NCBI GenBank assembly: GCA_000827325.1
Contig: KN832870.1
Location: forward strand, 3,286,001-3,350,000
Length of the DNA stretch: 64,000 nucleotides
Origin: Oidiodendron maius Zn
Taxonomy: Eukaryota; Ascomycota; Leotiomycetes; Myxotrichaceae
Direction: 5' to 3'
In this document: positions 22,901 through 35,700 of the stretch, in pieces
How the letters are laid out: each line of letters begins with the position of its first letter
How positions within the stretch are numbered: position 1 is the stretch's first letter
The notes under the pieces: model-generated
Database searches by the model: none
What the model saw: the letters and a program-made list of their open reading frames with translations, nothing else
Told to the model about the DNA's origin: nothing
Program-made: the position numbers and the translations under genes

Positions 22901-23503
22901 TACTCGGTGACTTAGATCAAGCTTGAACAAGGCGGTCATCGACCCACTACCATGCTGAAATGAAGAGAAATTGTTCGGGCGGTGAGGAAGATGATTGGAC
23001 ATAACGGGAGTGTTAGGATGGCGGGCTGCTGCGGCGGGATCTGGCCGGGTTGTCTGTCGTAGTAGATGATAGCCTTGAGCTATGGGACGTGAATGGCTTG
23101 TGACAATGAAAAAGAGGTGTCATATTGACTCAGTCGGTGCTACAGGGAAACATCGACGGGAGCCTGAAGATTCATGCCTGACGAACAGGGTTGGGACAGC
23201 AGCCAAAGGTTGCCATGAGCTAGGCTTATGGTAAGCCTTTCAACATGGGGTTCCTTGCACCATGAAGAGCCTGTGACGATGGTAGCTCTGTCTCAAGCTG
23301 AAGAGTACTAAGTACGCCTTGGTTTAATCATCAATTTGCACAAATTTTGTGATCGTGGCAATATTGGAGTTCTGCACCTTCCCAAAATTCGCTGGGACGC
23401 AAAAGAAGATAACATTACTGGTCTAGGTGTGCGACCAAGGCTACCTGCCCTAAGTTGTCCTGACTGAAGATACGGCTGTGGTTGACTCCTGACCATTGCA
23501 GAT
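19941..23503. other. 3.5-kb gap, no supported gene
   Basis: Mixed composition. It holds a homopolymer G run near 20,100-20,108, a perfect 15-bp tandem duplication at 20,316-20,345, and scattered frames of 60-140 codons without domains. One short frame at 21,960-22,196 (starting MSRGKKRKTAINLGED) has a lysine-rich start but no recognisable family. Confidence 0.5.
20316..20345. repeat. 15-bp direct tandem duplication
   Basis: ACGCTATGGAAACTC occurs twice in immediate succession (20,316-20,330 and 20,331-20,345). Confidence 0.9.
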
Positions 23504-24091
23504 ATGGAGGACAAGTTTCCCGCGATTAACGCTGTGAATACCACTTCTATCGCAACAGAATGCCTGGCAAGAGACAATCTGATACAGCACTATCGTGTAT
23601 GTGAGATTTGTACAGAGGATAATCGACAGGTCACTGAACCTAAGGTCCTACCTGCGACTAGGGTGTATGGTGGGTTTTTGGGAGACACTGGACCGTACAT
23701 TACTGTACCTGCATTGAACTGCACTGCCATAGACATTTTACGCATAGTGGCTGGCGATATCTCAAGAATGGTGATAACAGAAAACATAAACTATAATAGA
23801 ATTAGGGGCAGAGTTTTACGAGTGTCTGGTGCATGTACTGATGCACTATTCAGTCTTCGATCCCATTCGTTGAATAATTTGATAATCTTATTTCGTGGTT
23901 TCACTTTCTCCCTTTACACAAGTGTATCGGGCGTCGACGAATTCAACCTGAAACGCGAATTTTTATGGCCATATGAACATAAGGCATTGCTAAAATTTGT
24001 TAAGGTACTGTACATGCCCCAAAGGAGCCAATTAAAAGCGCATATTTCGACCAGCTGCGTTTCAAGGGACCATCACTCCGTGGGGAACTGA
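23504..24091 (+). CDS. Orphan open reading frame, 195 codons, unknown
   Basis: An uninterrupted ATG-initiated frame in otherwise gene-poor DNA. The product contains a CEIC motif and a mixed hydrophobic/charged composition resembling real protein (GGFLGDTGPYITVPALNCTAIDILRIVAG). I recognise no family, signal peptide or membrane segment. Base composition does not differ clearly from its surroundings, and a frame of this length can occur by chance in 64 kb. Confidence 0.25.
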   Translation: MEDKFPAINAVNTTSIATECLARDNLIQHYRVCEICTEDNRQVTEPKVLPATRVYGGFLGDTGPYITVPALNCTAIDILRIVAGDISRMVITENINYNRIRGRVLRVSGACTDALFSLRSHSLNNLIILFRGFTFSLYTSVSGVDEFNLKREFLWPYEHKALLKFVKVLYMPQRSQLKAHISTSCVSRDHHSVGN

Positions 24092-27000
24092 AGGGAAACT
24101 GCGGACAGGTGTTCCCAACTTCGTGGCTGTCACACATAGGACGGGTTACATGAATCTAGGTTAAAAGTCGGTTGCCTCGATGTAAGGGATGACATGGTGT
24201 TCCTGAATTGGTTCATTTGAGACCGATTGTACAACACTGTACCTATTTTGGGAACGGATCACGTCGCGTATCTCTACGACCACAGCAACAACTTGAACTT
24301 GCTCTATCAGTGTGTATGTTGATTCCTGAAGCAAGATATTCGATTACCTTCGCAGTTGAACCGTCTCCAGCATCTTCATCGGACCACTACAGTTTTCCCG
24401 TTCTGCTTTGTTGTTAGTAGATAATTCGAGTTTACATCGCGGTTACTGAGAGTATGGCTATCTACGAAACAGCACCTGAATTTATAAGTATCGCATGAAT
24501 CTGGGCTTCTATGAATTATATAGGCATTGTCACTTATCTTCAGCATACATTGACTCAGATGGTAGAGAGATATCCCTGCGGATATAATGCTTAGATGTTC
24601 TGCAGTGCGGGCCTACTGCATACAGATTCAATATCAGTTAAGCCCTCTCAACTCAGATTATGAGATATTAGAGCTTCAATATCTAGCCCGATGCACTCAT
24701 ATGACTCGGTAAACGATGTCCTATACGTTTAAAATGAAATGACTAGTCGGGTGGTAGTGGTTTGGCGTAAAGGAGTTAATAGCTAGGTGAACTGTGGGAT
24801 GTCTAAGATCCATATCTTTGTATCTGGAATCGCTTCATATCAAGATATTCCCTACTTTAGCTCACTCGCTCTCAGCGGTTCCATCAGGTTAAGCATAAAT
24901 GCATCAAAATTAACTCTATGGAAGAAGTCCATCCTAAGGTACGAATAATACGGAGTAAGTGGGCGGGATATATATCGGACATCGGATCAGCACATAACTG
25001 GAAACACAAATAGTTCCGGCTGCCTAACATGGCATAAGTACGCCACAACTAGTCATTTTTACTAGAAGACAGACGAAGCTCTGCAGGCTTTCGGGCTTGA
25101 GCTGAGGGCAGCAGTTCTCCTCGGCGGGATTAGTCGCGATGCTTACAATTCTACCTGGAAACTTCCACTCCCCTTTACATAAAATGGTAGGCTATCATTC
25201 TGCTGCCTAAATTTTGGAGACGAGCAGTAGTTAGCCTCAAATGTACCTATGCCTAATGATTAGCCATAGCTTGCACGCACTGGCGCTTATTCCACACTCC
25301 TACTTGGGCTACATCCGTGAGCCCGATTCTTCTTCCAGCAGACGTGGCTGACTACTGGTGGTTAATCAACCTGAGAATCAAATAGAACAATTCTATCCAC
25401 TAATTTTTAAGGCGACATGGATTCGAACAACTCACCGAGACCATAATGCAGTACTTCTCGTAGATTTCTGTGGAACCCCTTACCATTAAGCATCATTCTA
25501 AGTTTCGGGCCCACGGCTTCCCGGATTACTGCATCAACTTGTCATCAACCACCACTCGATTGCTCTGATTTGGGTGTGATCTATCTGATTCCCTCCGAGC
25601 AAATACAAACCACCGCAATGTACATATCTGCAGGTACTTGAATTGGTTTGATTCAGAGCCGTCTTCATACATTTATTTACACCACACCTAAAAACAAACA
25701 TCTAAGGGGCAGGATCTGACGCTCGGATAACGAGGATTTCGGATTTCTCCAGCCCAATTAATTAGGTGCAGGCATTGCTGCATGTTACAACACGCCGCAA
25801 GCCCGGCTGCTTAAGCAATCGCGTCTTATTTTCCTTTTTCTGCTCACCGATGTTATGCTACAGCGCACTGCCTCTCCCAGGTTAGCATCACACTACCGCG
25901 GCACCTAACTCCGCGACAGTCGACGCTAGAAACTGGTTATTTACAAACATGTGAGAGACCAACGCTAGCTGCCCGTGCATGCTGGGCCGTCGTGAATTCT
26001 GAGAAGCGCCTCATTGTGTTCAAGGGTAAAGTACGGTACGTTAGATCATGAAAGCCTCATGTACGAGAAAACTCTGAACACGTTGATCGCCTAATATAAT
26101 CATGTGCATGTTCTCTCGCACCTCACCTCGGTCTAATACGTCTCCCATCCACCACTGCAGATCTGGAGGGGGGAGAGGGGAGGGAGCAATCAGAACCGAG
26201 AACAAAGTGAGGCGGTTTGGCATCTTTTTGCACGGAAATCCGGATATCGCATCCGCCATGGCAGCTACATCACTTAAGATGCGGACATCATGGCAGCACA
26301 CGGCACCAGAGTAATATCATCAAATGGCAGACGAGTACGCATTCTATTATGGTCAAGGTGTATATAGAAACAATGACGACAAGTTTACAATTTCCAGGGA
26401 ATTTGAGGCTTCTAGGTGGTATACGAGAAGCCGGAGTAGAGATGAGGTCCAATGAAGTTCGTACAGGTGCTATCTAGCAGCATGCAGCTTCTGGTGGCGG
26501 CCAATAGCACAAATTTATGGGGAAAGCTGACTGGAGCGCTTTTGAATAGCTTGCTGCATAGATGCATAGTACCGATTTTGTATATTGGAGATAAACAGCA
26601 CGACGATCGAGAAAGAGCTATTATTCATGGCCGAATGCCAACGACTAGTCAACCAAGAAGTGAGCAAGTTATGAGTTCCCTCAGGTGGCCAGTGACATCT
26701 AAGTGAGGATTTAGTACAATAGGCAAAAGGAGTGCGGCTGAGGTACTCGGTGGGAGTTAAGACTTGGTCAGGCTAGAGAAGGCTGTGAAGTCTTGCGTTA
26801 TCAGTCGCCAGCGCAGGGTCACAATAGGGTGTCAGGCTCACAGTATTGCTTTTCAGATGGGCAAAAAATTGATTTCTGTCAAGTTGCCTCGATCTCTTGC
26901 AGCGAGGTGAATGCCTTGCCTGAACCAGACATGTCACGAGGCGTACCAAAAATGGGTCATGAAATAAGGCTTGTTCATATGATCGGAAAAATTTTCGTCT

Positions 27001-28379
27001 TTGATGCCTTCCATTAAAAATTACGGTGTCGTAGCTGTTCTGGATGAGAAAGTGGGGTATGAAGATGGAGGAAATGCTTTGTGAAGCAATAGGGCAATTG
27101 GCTATCTTTATAGTTATCGATAAACTCAATGCTAGGTGCCTCAGAACGCCATTAAGGTATTGGCTTTATAGTAACAATATATCCCGTAACGTCCTTAGCC
27201 AGAAGGAAAAATCTTATTATATTTTGAAAATAGTATAAATGAGCCCTTATATGTAGTTGAATGATGGTTATCTCCTTGATTTTCATGCCATAATATATTC
27301 CAAACTGCCATAGCCCTTACAGAAGTCATAGCCATAACAATATGACGGCTGACTTCAAGACTCCCATAATAGCTATTGATAGCCTTTGTTTAGGACAATG
27401 AAGAGCACAGAATGCCTTTTCTTCGAGCTAATATCTTTCTATGGGCAGAGTCGCATGTAGCAAGGAAATCTACCGCGTGATCACTTGAGCAATTTGTCTT
27501 CTACTATACTGTATGAACTTGGTGACAAATAGATCAGCTATTGTACAGTAAACATTGCGCCGCCGAAAGGGGCATGCAATAGGCTTCAACTAACTTTATC
27601 ATTTGCTGAGTCTGAATTTCATATCTCTCTTTCAAATTAGCATGGAAGCCATCACAATACCAGGTGAGCCTCGTAGCGTCTTGAACGTGTTAAATATGAT
27701 TTCGAGCAGCTGAAATCTCAAAATAGGGCAATGGCAAAATTTCCAACATGTTTTAATATTAAACCGTATTCAAGTATTGTGACAGATGCGGCTTTAGTAG
27801 TTGTGGACACTCTCAGAAGCCACAACTCTTTATGAGAATTCCTTCCACTGTGAATATTCGCAAGCCAAGGGAATGTCGGAGTTATACAGCTTTGATGACG
27901 ACGCTCGCGTGGCTTGAAAATCTTGACCCACAGACGCCCGGCTTATAAGAAAGTCAAATACGCGTATATAAATGCCTCATCAAAGTCTTAGCATCTAATA
28001 ATAGTACTGTTAACATGGAGGTACGTAACCACACTGCGACTCTCAGTAGAAGCTGGTGCTTTAGATTCATAGTCAGCCTTCGCATAGCCGTAGAATCTGA
28101 GACCTTTAGAGAGGGTAGTTTACTGACAATATAAGCCCAGCAAGGAGCATATATATGATGCAACGGATGAGATACATACTTCGTTGAAATAGAGAGATGA
28201 AATAGATTATCCATCCACACTATAGCCGATAAGATTGTCACAGGACATATAATTCTAGAAAATCCAAATTCAGTCACACCAGCTTTGGTGGAGCGGCCAA
28301 TATTGATGGGTATTGTATATAGGGGCATCACCTATCTACTAACTCCAGAGAATGCAAAGTGATAAACGACGATCATGCT
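24092..28379. other. 4.3-kb AT-rich gap, no supported gene
   Basis: Low-GC DNA with many TA steps. Frames at 26,773-27,129 (minus) and 27,954-28,331 (minus, 125 codons) lack domains. The composition is compatible with decayed, RIP-affected repeats, but no terminal repeats or coding remnants are identifiable by eye. Confidence 0.5.
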
Positions 28380-29930
28380 CTAAGCAAACGGTGTCTCAAA
28401 AACAAGAGAAATGCCATCGTCACCAGCGGTGACTACCCTCTCGCCATTGCCTTGGACGAACCCTAATACCCCGCCGCCTTCTCCATCACCTCTATGACCT
28501 TTCCACTCTTTTAAAAATCCAGAATTAGCTGCAGCAGTTCCGCCTCGGGCGTCCCATCTCCTTATCACGCCGTCCATACCACAACTAGTCAGTAGCCACC
28601 CCCCAGTCTTCGGATTATTCACAAACTCAACCTTCACGACGCTAAAATCTTCGTGTGCTTCTTTGATATGCCTTCGAACCGCAAATCGATGAGCAGAGTC
28701 GTAGAGTGCAATGCTCCCATCCACGCTTCCCGCTGCGAGGAGGGTTAATGGTGATTGGGCGAACGCGAGAGTTTCGATACTATCACTCTGGGCCTGAAGA
28801 TCTGCAAGTATTTGTCCTGCTTGCCCCGCGGATGCTCCAGCTGCACTACCCTTCCCACCAACTTGCTTTCCACCCTTTGCCTTCGAGGCAGCACCAGCTC
28901 CTCCTCTACCTGCTGGTGCAGAACCAGAAGTATCTGAGCCCAGCCGTGGCAGTCCAATAATTTTTATTGCACCGCCTGCACCACCAACCGCAAGAAAGGC
29001 ACCTGAAGGAGCAATGGCAACACTGTAAAGACCTCCATCAACTGCAAATCTCTGATCTGAAGATGTGAGTCCAACCACAGTTTGCCCGCTCTCTCCCTGT
29101 GTCAATCCAGCTGCAGCAGCCTCCCCGAACACATCCCATACATATAAACTTGCATCTTCGCTGACAGTAGCCAGTAGCTTCCCATCCGCAGACCATGCGC
29201 CAGCCGTACAGGACTCCGTGTGGATAAAATAGGACTGGACAATATGTAGGGGCGCATCCGGAACAGAGGAGTCGATCGTGTATACCCAAACAGAGCCGTC
29301 ACTTGCGCCAAGTGCAATCGTATTCGGGTATGCTGGATTTGGGCATGCAACCAGCCAGTTGACCTCCTCGACCTCTTGCGATTCACCAAGGAATCTCCAC
29401 GACTGCCCGGACGCTGCAAAGGTGCGCAGTTTGCCATCCAGGCCCCCAGAAACAAGAAATTCACCCTTGGGTAATGTAAAAGCCAAACCGGTGATCGAAT
29501 CCGTATGGCCGTCTATAGTAAATAGTGGGACAATTCCTTTGCGCTCCACCCCCTCGCTCGGTGTACTTCGGTACGAAGTCGGCAGGACGGGGCCGTCTTC
29601 TGGCGTAGAGTCGAAAATATAGCCAATGCCTCCAGCATCCTCCCCTTCGCTGCCGCCGGTTGCCACTATATTGGGGTGGATTGGGTGCTGAGCTATGCAG
29701 AAGATGCTGTCTTTGTGCTGGTCGAAATATGCGGCGGAGTCGTTCTGCAGCTGTACTTCCTGCATAATCTCGTCCTCGCCAACATCTCCTTCGTCATCGT
29801 CATCTCCTGAGTCCATGGCCGCGTCACCGTCCTCTATAAACTCTTCTGCAGCTTCATTGGGATCAAGCATGGCTGCCTCTTCCTCCTCCTCTTGAGTATC
29901 TTGTTCATGGTCATCGTGATGTGAGGACAT
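28380..29930 (-). CDS. SQT1: WD40 ribosome-assembly chaperone Sqt1
   Basis: Single exon, 516 residues. A strongly acidic N-terminal ~60 residues (Glu/Asp runs) is followed by a WD40 propeller: DSIFCIAQHPIHPNIVATGG, HTDSITGLAF with LVSGGLDGKL, SCTAGAWSADGKLLATVSEDASLYVWD, and the C-terminal GWLLTSCGMDGVIRRWDARGG. A low-complexity Gly/Ala/Lys loop (about 335-375) interrupts the propeller. The arrangement matches fungal Sqt1 (AAMP-related), which binds the N-terminus of ribosomal protein uL16/Rpl10 co-translationally and keeps it soluble until it joins the 60S subunit. It is cytosolic. Its promoter region carries the 8-bp repeat at 30,032-30,063. Confidence 0.9.
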   Translation of the reverse strand: MSSHHDDHEQDTQEEEEEAAMLDPNEAAEEFIEDGDAAMDSGDDDDEGDVGEDEIMQEVQLQNDSAAYFDQHKDSIFCIAQHPIHPNIVATGGSEGEDAGGIGYIFDSTPEDGPVLPTSYRSTPSEGVERKGIVPLFTIDGHTDSITGLAFTLPKGEFLVSGGLDGKLRTFAASGQSWRFLGESQEVEEVNWLVACPNPAYPNTIALGASDGSVWVYTIDSSVPDAPLHIVQSYFIHTESCTAGAWSADGKLLATVSEDASLYVWDVFGEAAAAGLTQGESGQTVVGLTSSDQRFAVDGGLYSVAIAPSGAFLAVGGAGGAIKIIGLPRLGSDTSGSAPAGRGGAGAASKAKGGKQVGGKGSAAGASAGQAGQILADLQAQSDSIETLAFAQSPLTLLAAGSVDGSIALYDSAHRFAVRRHIKEAHEDFSVVKVEFVNNPKTGGWLLTSCGMDGVIRRWDARGGTAAANSGFLKEWKGHRGDGEGGGVLGFVQGNGERVVTAGDDGISLVFETPFA

Positions 29931-30517
29931 TTTGGAGCGGATTTCTGGTATTTGCGGGATCTAAACTGATATGAGATATAAAGTGTCCTTTAGTTGAGAG
30001 CGTACGCAACTCAGGTTAAGAGATGGTGGGCTTGGAAGTTTGGAAGTTTGGAAGTTTGGAAGTTTGGGAAGGTAGAAGGTGGTTGATAATCGCGCGGGGC
30101 AACTTTTTTTTGGAGCAGGTCTTTGATGACAAAAGCAGATCGGCACCCCGCCCACCACGAGCCGACAATGTGCCCCGCTTGTAGCGCAGCCCTACACGGA
30201 AACTTCTCGAGTTCCTGACATGTACAGGAGTTGGGATTCAACTGGTTTTTGCCCTCCATAACTTTGGATAGCTAATCATGGCCACAATCTACAGGGTTAT
30301 GCACAAAATTTCCCTACAGTAACCAGACGACCCTACGGTAGTTTCCAGATCTCTTGCTCCGTTGAATAACAGTAGCTTACTTCCCATCAGAGAATCACAG
30401 GCGCAATATTAGGCCGTCATGTAAGGATAACTCAGGGCTCAACTTCGGAGACACGACTTAATGTAGATTGTGAGTTACAGTACCCAGCTTGTAGACTCCC
30501 CAGAGGACACTCCATGT
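29931..30517. other. Upstream region of SQT1 and 3' flank of the AMP ligase gene
   Basis: No gene. It contains the short tandem repeat listed separately, about 100 bp upstream of the SQT1 start. Confidence 0.5.
30032..30063. repeat. Four perfect copies of the 8-mer TTGGAAGT
   Basis: Head-to-tail units at 30,032, 30,040, 30,048 and 30,056, followed by a partial unit. They lie about 100-130 bp upstream of the SQT1 ATG, possibly within its promoter or 5' leader. Confidence 0.9.
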
Positions 30518-32715
30518 CTATAGTTTAGCGACCTTCTTCCTCCTGGCCTCTTTCTCCTTATCTCTCAAGAGTCTTCGTAATATCTTCCCACTGGGGCTTT
30601 TAGGAATGACATCTATGAACTCAACACCACCTTTCAACCATTTGTAACGAGACTTGTGTGCCTCCACATGCTTCGCAATTTCTCGTGCGACCATCCTGTC
30701 GTTCTCTTCTAAACCAACCGATGACGACTTCACAACAAAGGCTTTTGGGACTTCACCTGATAGATCATCTGGCACCGGGATGACAGCGCAGTCGGCAACA
30801 GAAGGATGGGTAAGGAGATGGGCCTCCAGCTCTGCGGGAGCAACTTGATGGCCCTTTTCGGAGGTGAGTATAAAGAACATTCTTTTCTGCACTGGGACTT
30901 ACTTTAACTTTGATTAATTCCTTAATCCGATCAACTATGAAAAGATGTTCATTTCCAGACGGGGCTTTGCGAATAACCGCCTCATCACCAGTCTTTATCC
31001 ACTTGGTTTTACCTTCCAAGTCCGAGATGAATGTTTCGGCATTTGCCTTATCGTTATTGAGATACCCCAAGACAACAGATGGTGATTGTAGAACCAACTC
31101 TCCTGGTTGATTATAGCTAGTAATTTCAACTCCATCTAGAGAGATGAGTTTTGCCTTGAACGACGGAAGAAGACTCCCGCTAGATCCGAACCAAATATCT
31201 GTTTCTAAACTTGCGCATACAACAGTGCACGTCTCCGTCATACCTAACATGTTGTTAGAATTCGTCACAATGTCCGACCACCTTGACCTGGTTTTAAATT
31301 TCTCACCATATGCTTGTCGAATTTTCCATGATGGATAGATCTTGTGCAAATCTTCAGCTAGCTCAGCCCCAAGAGGCGCTGCTCCTGTGAAAATGGAAGT
31401 CACGCTGCTAAGATCGAACTTTGAACAAATGCCTTGATTTTTGGCCATCTGAATGATAATCGGAGGAACCTTTGTTGAGTTAGCTTGACTCAGGAGGGAA
31501 GGTAAGGATGACCTTACTACATATAATGTCTCAATCTTGTATCTTTGGATCGCATTGAGATATGATTGGAGCTCAAACTTTGGAAGAATTATTATTTCAT
31601 CACCTCGATAGGTGCCTGTTTGGGCGATGACGACTAAACCATATATGTGGCTTAGAGGTAACAAACCCAAGCCTACTTCCGATCGTCTTGTGGCATGTCT
31701 TTGCTCCCGGACATGTCTCTCGTACGTCGACATCTGCAAAACGTTTGCAATCACGTTGACATGGCTGATCATGACGCCTTTCTAGAAAACAGAGTAAGTA
31801 ATAGTACAGTCTAGGCGCAAGACCATGTGAGAGTGATTGAGCGTATGGATCTTCATATGACTTACTGGTAGACCAGATGTTCCGCTAGAGTAGCATAGAT
31901 AGGCAGTTTGCCTCGCACCCTGCCCCCTTTCCCACTTCAAGGGCTCCAGTTCGCCTAGGCCTTGGCCCGCCGCAATCAACTGCGCAACAGTCTTAAAGGG
32001 AACAGATTGGTTGCCGCAAAATTCCTCACACATATCCAGAATGTAGATTCGTTCTTTGGGTATACTCACAGCCTTTGCTGCTTCTATCGCTGTTTCAAGG
32101 AGGGGGATACACTGAAATATGTCAGCTCGTACGTCCTATGCATGGCGAGACTTTCAATGAACTTGCTGTGAAGAGGGCCTTTGCTCCTGAGTTCTTCAAT
32201 TGGAAAATGAGCTCAGTAGCAGAGTATGCTGCATTCGCCGGTGACACAACACCAGAGAGCCGATGCACCGCATATGACAAGGTCATAGTATCCACCTACG
32301 AAGTCAGCCAGTGTCGGAGACTCCAAAGTGCTTGTGCTCTTAGAGAGGCTCTGGATATACCGTGTTAAGGGCAAATATGCCCAGGACCTTATCCCATTCT
32401 GAGCCTTGGTTCGGCTTCCACTCAAGCTCTTTTGAAAGTGCTCGGGCCAAATGGTCAATCCTCTGTATCATCTCGCGAATACTGTACGTCTTCCCAGAAA
32501 GACCACACGTATAGGGATTTTTTGATTGATCCAAAACGCAGCGTCCATAGGACTCGTTGAATATAAATTCGGGAATAGGAATTGAGTCGGGAGGGTCTGA
32601 GTGCAGGACAAGTCAATATCTTCGGCCCAATCTCTCAGTGCTCACCAGAGCCACAATCAATTGAATACTCACCGAAAGGGAGCTCTGGCACCCATTCTGG
32701 CGGCGTGAATACCAT
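30518..32715 (-). CDS. Acyl-CoA synthetase, 4-coumarate-CoA-ligase-like, peroxisomal
   Basis: Eight exons (32715-32673, 32596-32361, 32295-32152, 32111-31866, 31781-31518, 31469-31307, 31243-30903, 30853-30518) give 590 residues. Motifs: AMP-binding SSGTSGLPKGVMISHVN, PLSHIYGL, the GAAPLG loop, YGMTET, KTGDEAVI, IVDRIKELIKVKG, and the C-terminal catalytic Lys in PSGKILRR. The last three residues are AKL, a type 1 peroxisomal targeting signal. By family it activates a carboxylic acid (fatty, aryl or phenylpropanoid) to its CoA thioester; the substrate is unknown. Two introns (31517-31470, 48 nt, and 31306-31244, 63 nt) are multiples of three without stops, so the longer unspliced frame is misleading. 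Splicing them restores the family sequences LYVVPPII and AYGMTET. The 40-nt intron (32151-32112) is the weakest junction. Confidence 0.92.
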
Positions 32716-35700
32716 GTTGGAGTATCACCAAAGCAAATATCTGCCCGAGCTAATAGTACTCCCGATAATATATGCAAGCGGCAGCTATGTCCCAGAGAGA
32801 AGGGAGAGAAAATATACGTGTATGCACTCCAGAGTAAGGAAGCGGAGAGTCGGGGCAGGGGAGCTCAGGAGTGGAATCTTTGAGCCTCGGGACAGGCCGT
32901 GCCGGATTCACCGCGGTTAAACCCTTGCAGATCTGATCGGTGCTAGGTAATCTCCAGGTATCTTCGAGATAGAGATAGTGCACGTGATTTACATGGTTTT
33001 GCGGTCCTGGCCGAACAGTTTTCCGGATTTTAAATGTCTTCTCAGTCAACTACTGCTAGATAAGTCTCTACCTCTCCAGAGATGCCGCAAACCATATCCA
33101 GGCCCCTTTCTCCCCAGGTCTACATGCATTGAAGCACGAAGTCATTGACATAGACATATACAGCGGCCGGATCTACGACGAGCTTTTTGTTGTCGGAAAG
33201 TGTCTGACTGCTATAATGTTGATTTCCTGAGCAATTCGTTCAGCCAGCACCGAGTAGATTTTAAGTTGTTTTGGTTCGTTTAAATCCGTGATGCTATGCG
33301 AGCTGCTGAGGTCGAAGTAGACCATTTATTGCGTCCCAGTGCGAAGAGTGGCCGGAGAACGAATCGTCTCCAAAAGGCCATCGCTGAGCTGGCCCGCATG
33401 GCCGCGGTAAGGAAGTTTATTATTCTCTAAACAGAAGTCGAGTCAAGCGCATCCCAGCGATATCATAAAGCAAATCAAGGAATAATCAATGTTTTAAGAG
33501 AAGTCTCCGCTAGTGAAGCGTGAAGAAGGCTTCTGTGTGTTAAATTATCACTAAAGACGCCCAGTCTCCTCCGCCTATAAAGATTCTCATTCCTTTAAAA
33601 AGATGTGTGATGGCGAAAGTCGGAGAGTATTTTGGGTTTTATAATAGGCATCATGCCTACCTGAGAATGTAAGCTCGTCTCCGGAGGCTGCTAAAGCCTC
33701 ATTATTTTCTCTTTTAGTCTATACTTCTGCTTGAGCCTGCGCCAAACGCATAGATGAAATTACGCGGTGCCGGTATTTGTACTTTCGGTACCTTAATCAT
33801 CGGCACTCTTCTGCCACACTTGTTTAATAAGTCTACTTTACTACGCCTTGGATGAAAGCTCATTTTCTGCCCGGACCTGAGCAAGGGTGAGCTAGTGCGT
33901 CACATAAATTTAATTGGGGATCGAAAAGCTTGACTTATAGGTTATATTGGCCTAGGAAAAGGCGAGCTGTACGTTCTCTGTTCGACACACGACCTTGGCC
34001 ATAGTCATAAATACGATTGCATCGCGGAAGAGCACTCTGTTGGGCCTGCCTGCCGAAACGGTCGCCATTCAGAGGGTCCATCAATCAGGCAGCTATCGAA
34101 TTGGCTGTATCTTCGCTAGATTACCCAGCTAATTGCGACAATGAGATGATACCCGACCTTTACTTATGTACAAGTGCCACCTCGTGGATGTGATGTACCT
34201 AGTTTACGGATTACACGCAGTTTTACAAGTGTGAGCGTAAAATCTGAGCAGAGTACTCACTTTGTTCGGGCACCGTGGTACTACCCCCCCTGAATAAATG
34301 TCAGCTCTCCACTTTAGATCCTTTGAACCGCTTAACTCAGGCGAGTATAAAATGAAGGACTTTTGCCCTGCACATCCAACCAGAGCCTACCGAATCCTTC
34401 AAGACATACTCTTACAAGTTAAGCAGCTTTAGGGTGAAAAGTGGGGAGGTGACCTTTATTCCGGGAGGGGATAGTAATACCTACCTAAACTACTGTTTGA
34501 AAACATGTCGAGGTCAAACTTGCTGTAACTTAGCAGACCCCTGGGAGCCAACAGTCTGGACAAATAAAATACTGTGAATTCTACCCTCTACGTCACTATA
34601 TACAGACCTATATCTAACTCCTTAATCATTTAGGCTGACCCTCAAGTCGTTCTTTGACATATATTCCGCTTGTTGTCGCACGTCCTCTATCAATTGTTCT
34701 CATCGAATCTGGCGCTGATTCGGTAGACCACCCCCTTACCACCTCAGGCCTTGGGGAAGGAGACGGTGCACGTGACTGAGGGTTCTTTCCTCAGCAGGAG
34801 GCAAGTCGCTCCTTCCTGCATAACATGTTTACTTCACACCCAATATGTCGAGCGATGTATTCGCTTCATCGTATGGCACATCGATCCATTCACCTATTCT
34901 TCGAAGTTTTAACATTCAACAGACTTAAATAAGATCATGCCAACACGGTCTTTCATTACATCCATCAACCAATATTGACTCTGGGCATCCGACCTTCAGA
35001 CACGCACTGATATACTCCCCTGAGGTACGGGCCAATTGGGTCATTAACATCCACAGACGACACTCTAATGTGACAACCACAGCTCCCACAATTCAAATTA
35101 CGGCGCTGTCCACTGGTCTCTGCGGTGGGTATCAACTTGTCACTGGACAAAAGAGCGCTTTAATACCTCTGTTCACTGCACATTGTTCTATTATCTCTTA
35201 ATCCGACTCTTTATTCAACCTTAATTACGTCTCTGAATCAACTTAAGTAGGTATGGTACCTTCTAATCGTCAATTTTCTCTTAACATAGTGAAAACTAAT
35301 GAATCCAAGCCTTTTTATACCAAGGCATTGTTCAGGGTCCTGACAACGCTAGAGTTCCGCTTATCCCCAATATTCCTCTCAGAGGCTCTACCTGAGGCGT
35401 GGCTTTCCCTGTAGGTCTTTGTCACTCGTCAAAACCCATTCGTATCGCAGGTTATCATCGCCTTTTATCGTTTCAAATCCAAGGTTTCTGAGCCATCTTT
35501 ACTCCGGAAAATCTATTCTTTGGGTGCTAGAAATCAATCGGAATTTGGAGTCTGAACTCTTAAACGCCTCCACTATTCAGCGTCCACTATTTGCCAATAT
35601 ATCCATTACCTGGATGATATCCGGCTCATAGTTCTTCCGTAAGCGGGAAAGAAGGTTGAAGACACTGCAGTGGTATCCATTCACAACTTTGAACTATGAT

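Noticed and set aside
25418-25440. GTTCGAATCC B-box-like motif on the minus strand, possible tRNA
   Set aside because: The flanking bases do not form a T-stem and no acceptor or anticodon stem could be folded by eye.
27954-28331. 125-codon minus-strand frame
   Set aside because: Runs through splice-like sites and lacks a recognisable domain; another frame of the same stretch also looks weakly protein-like, so neither is convincing.
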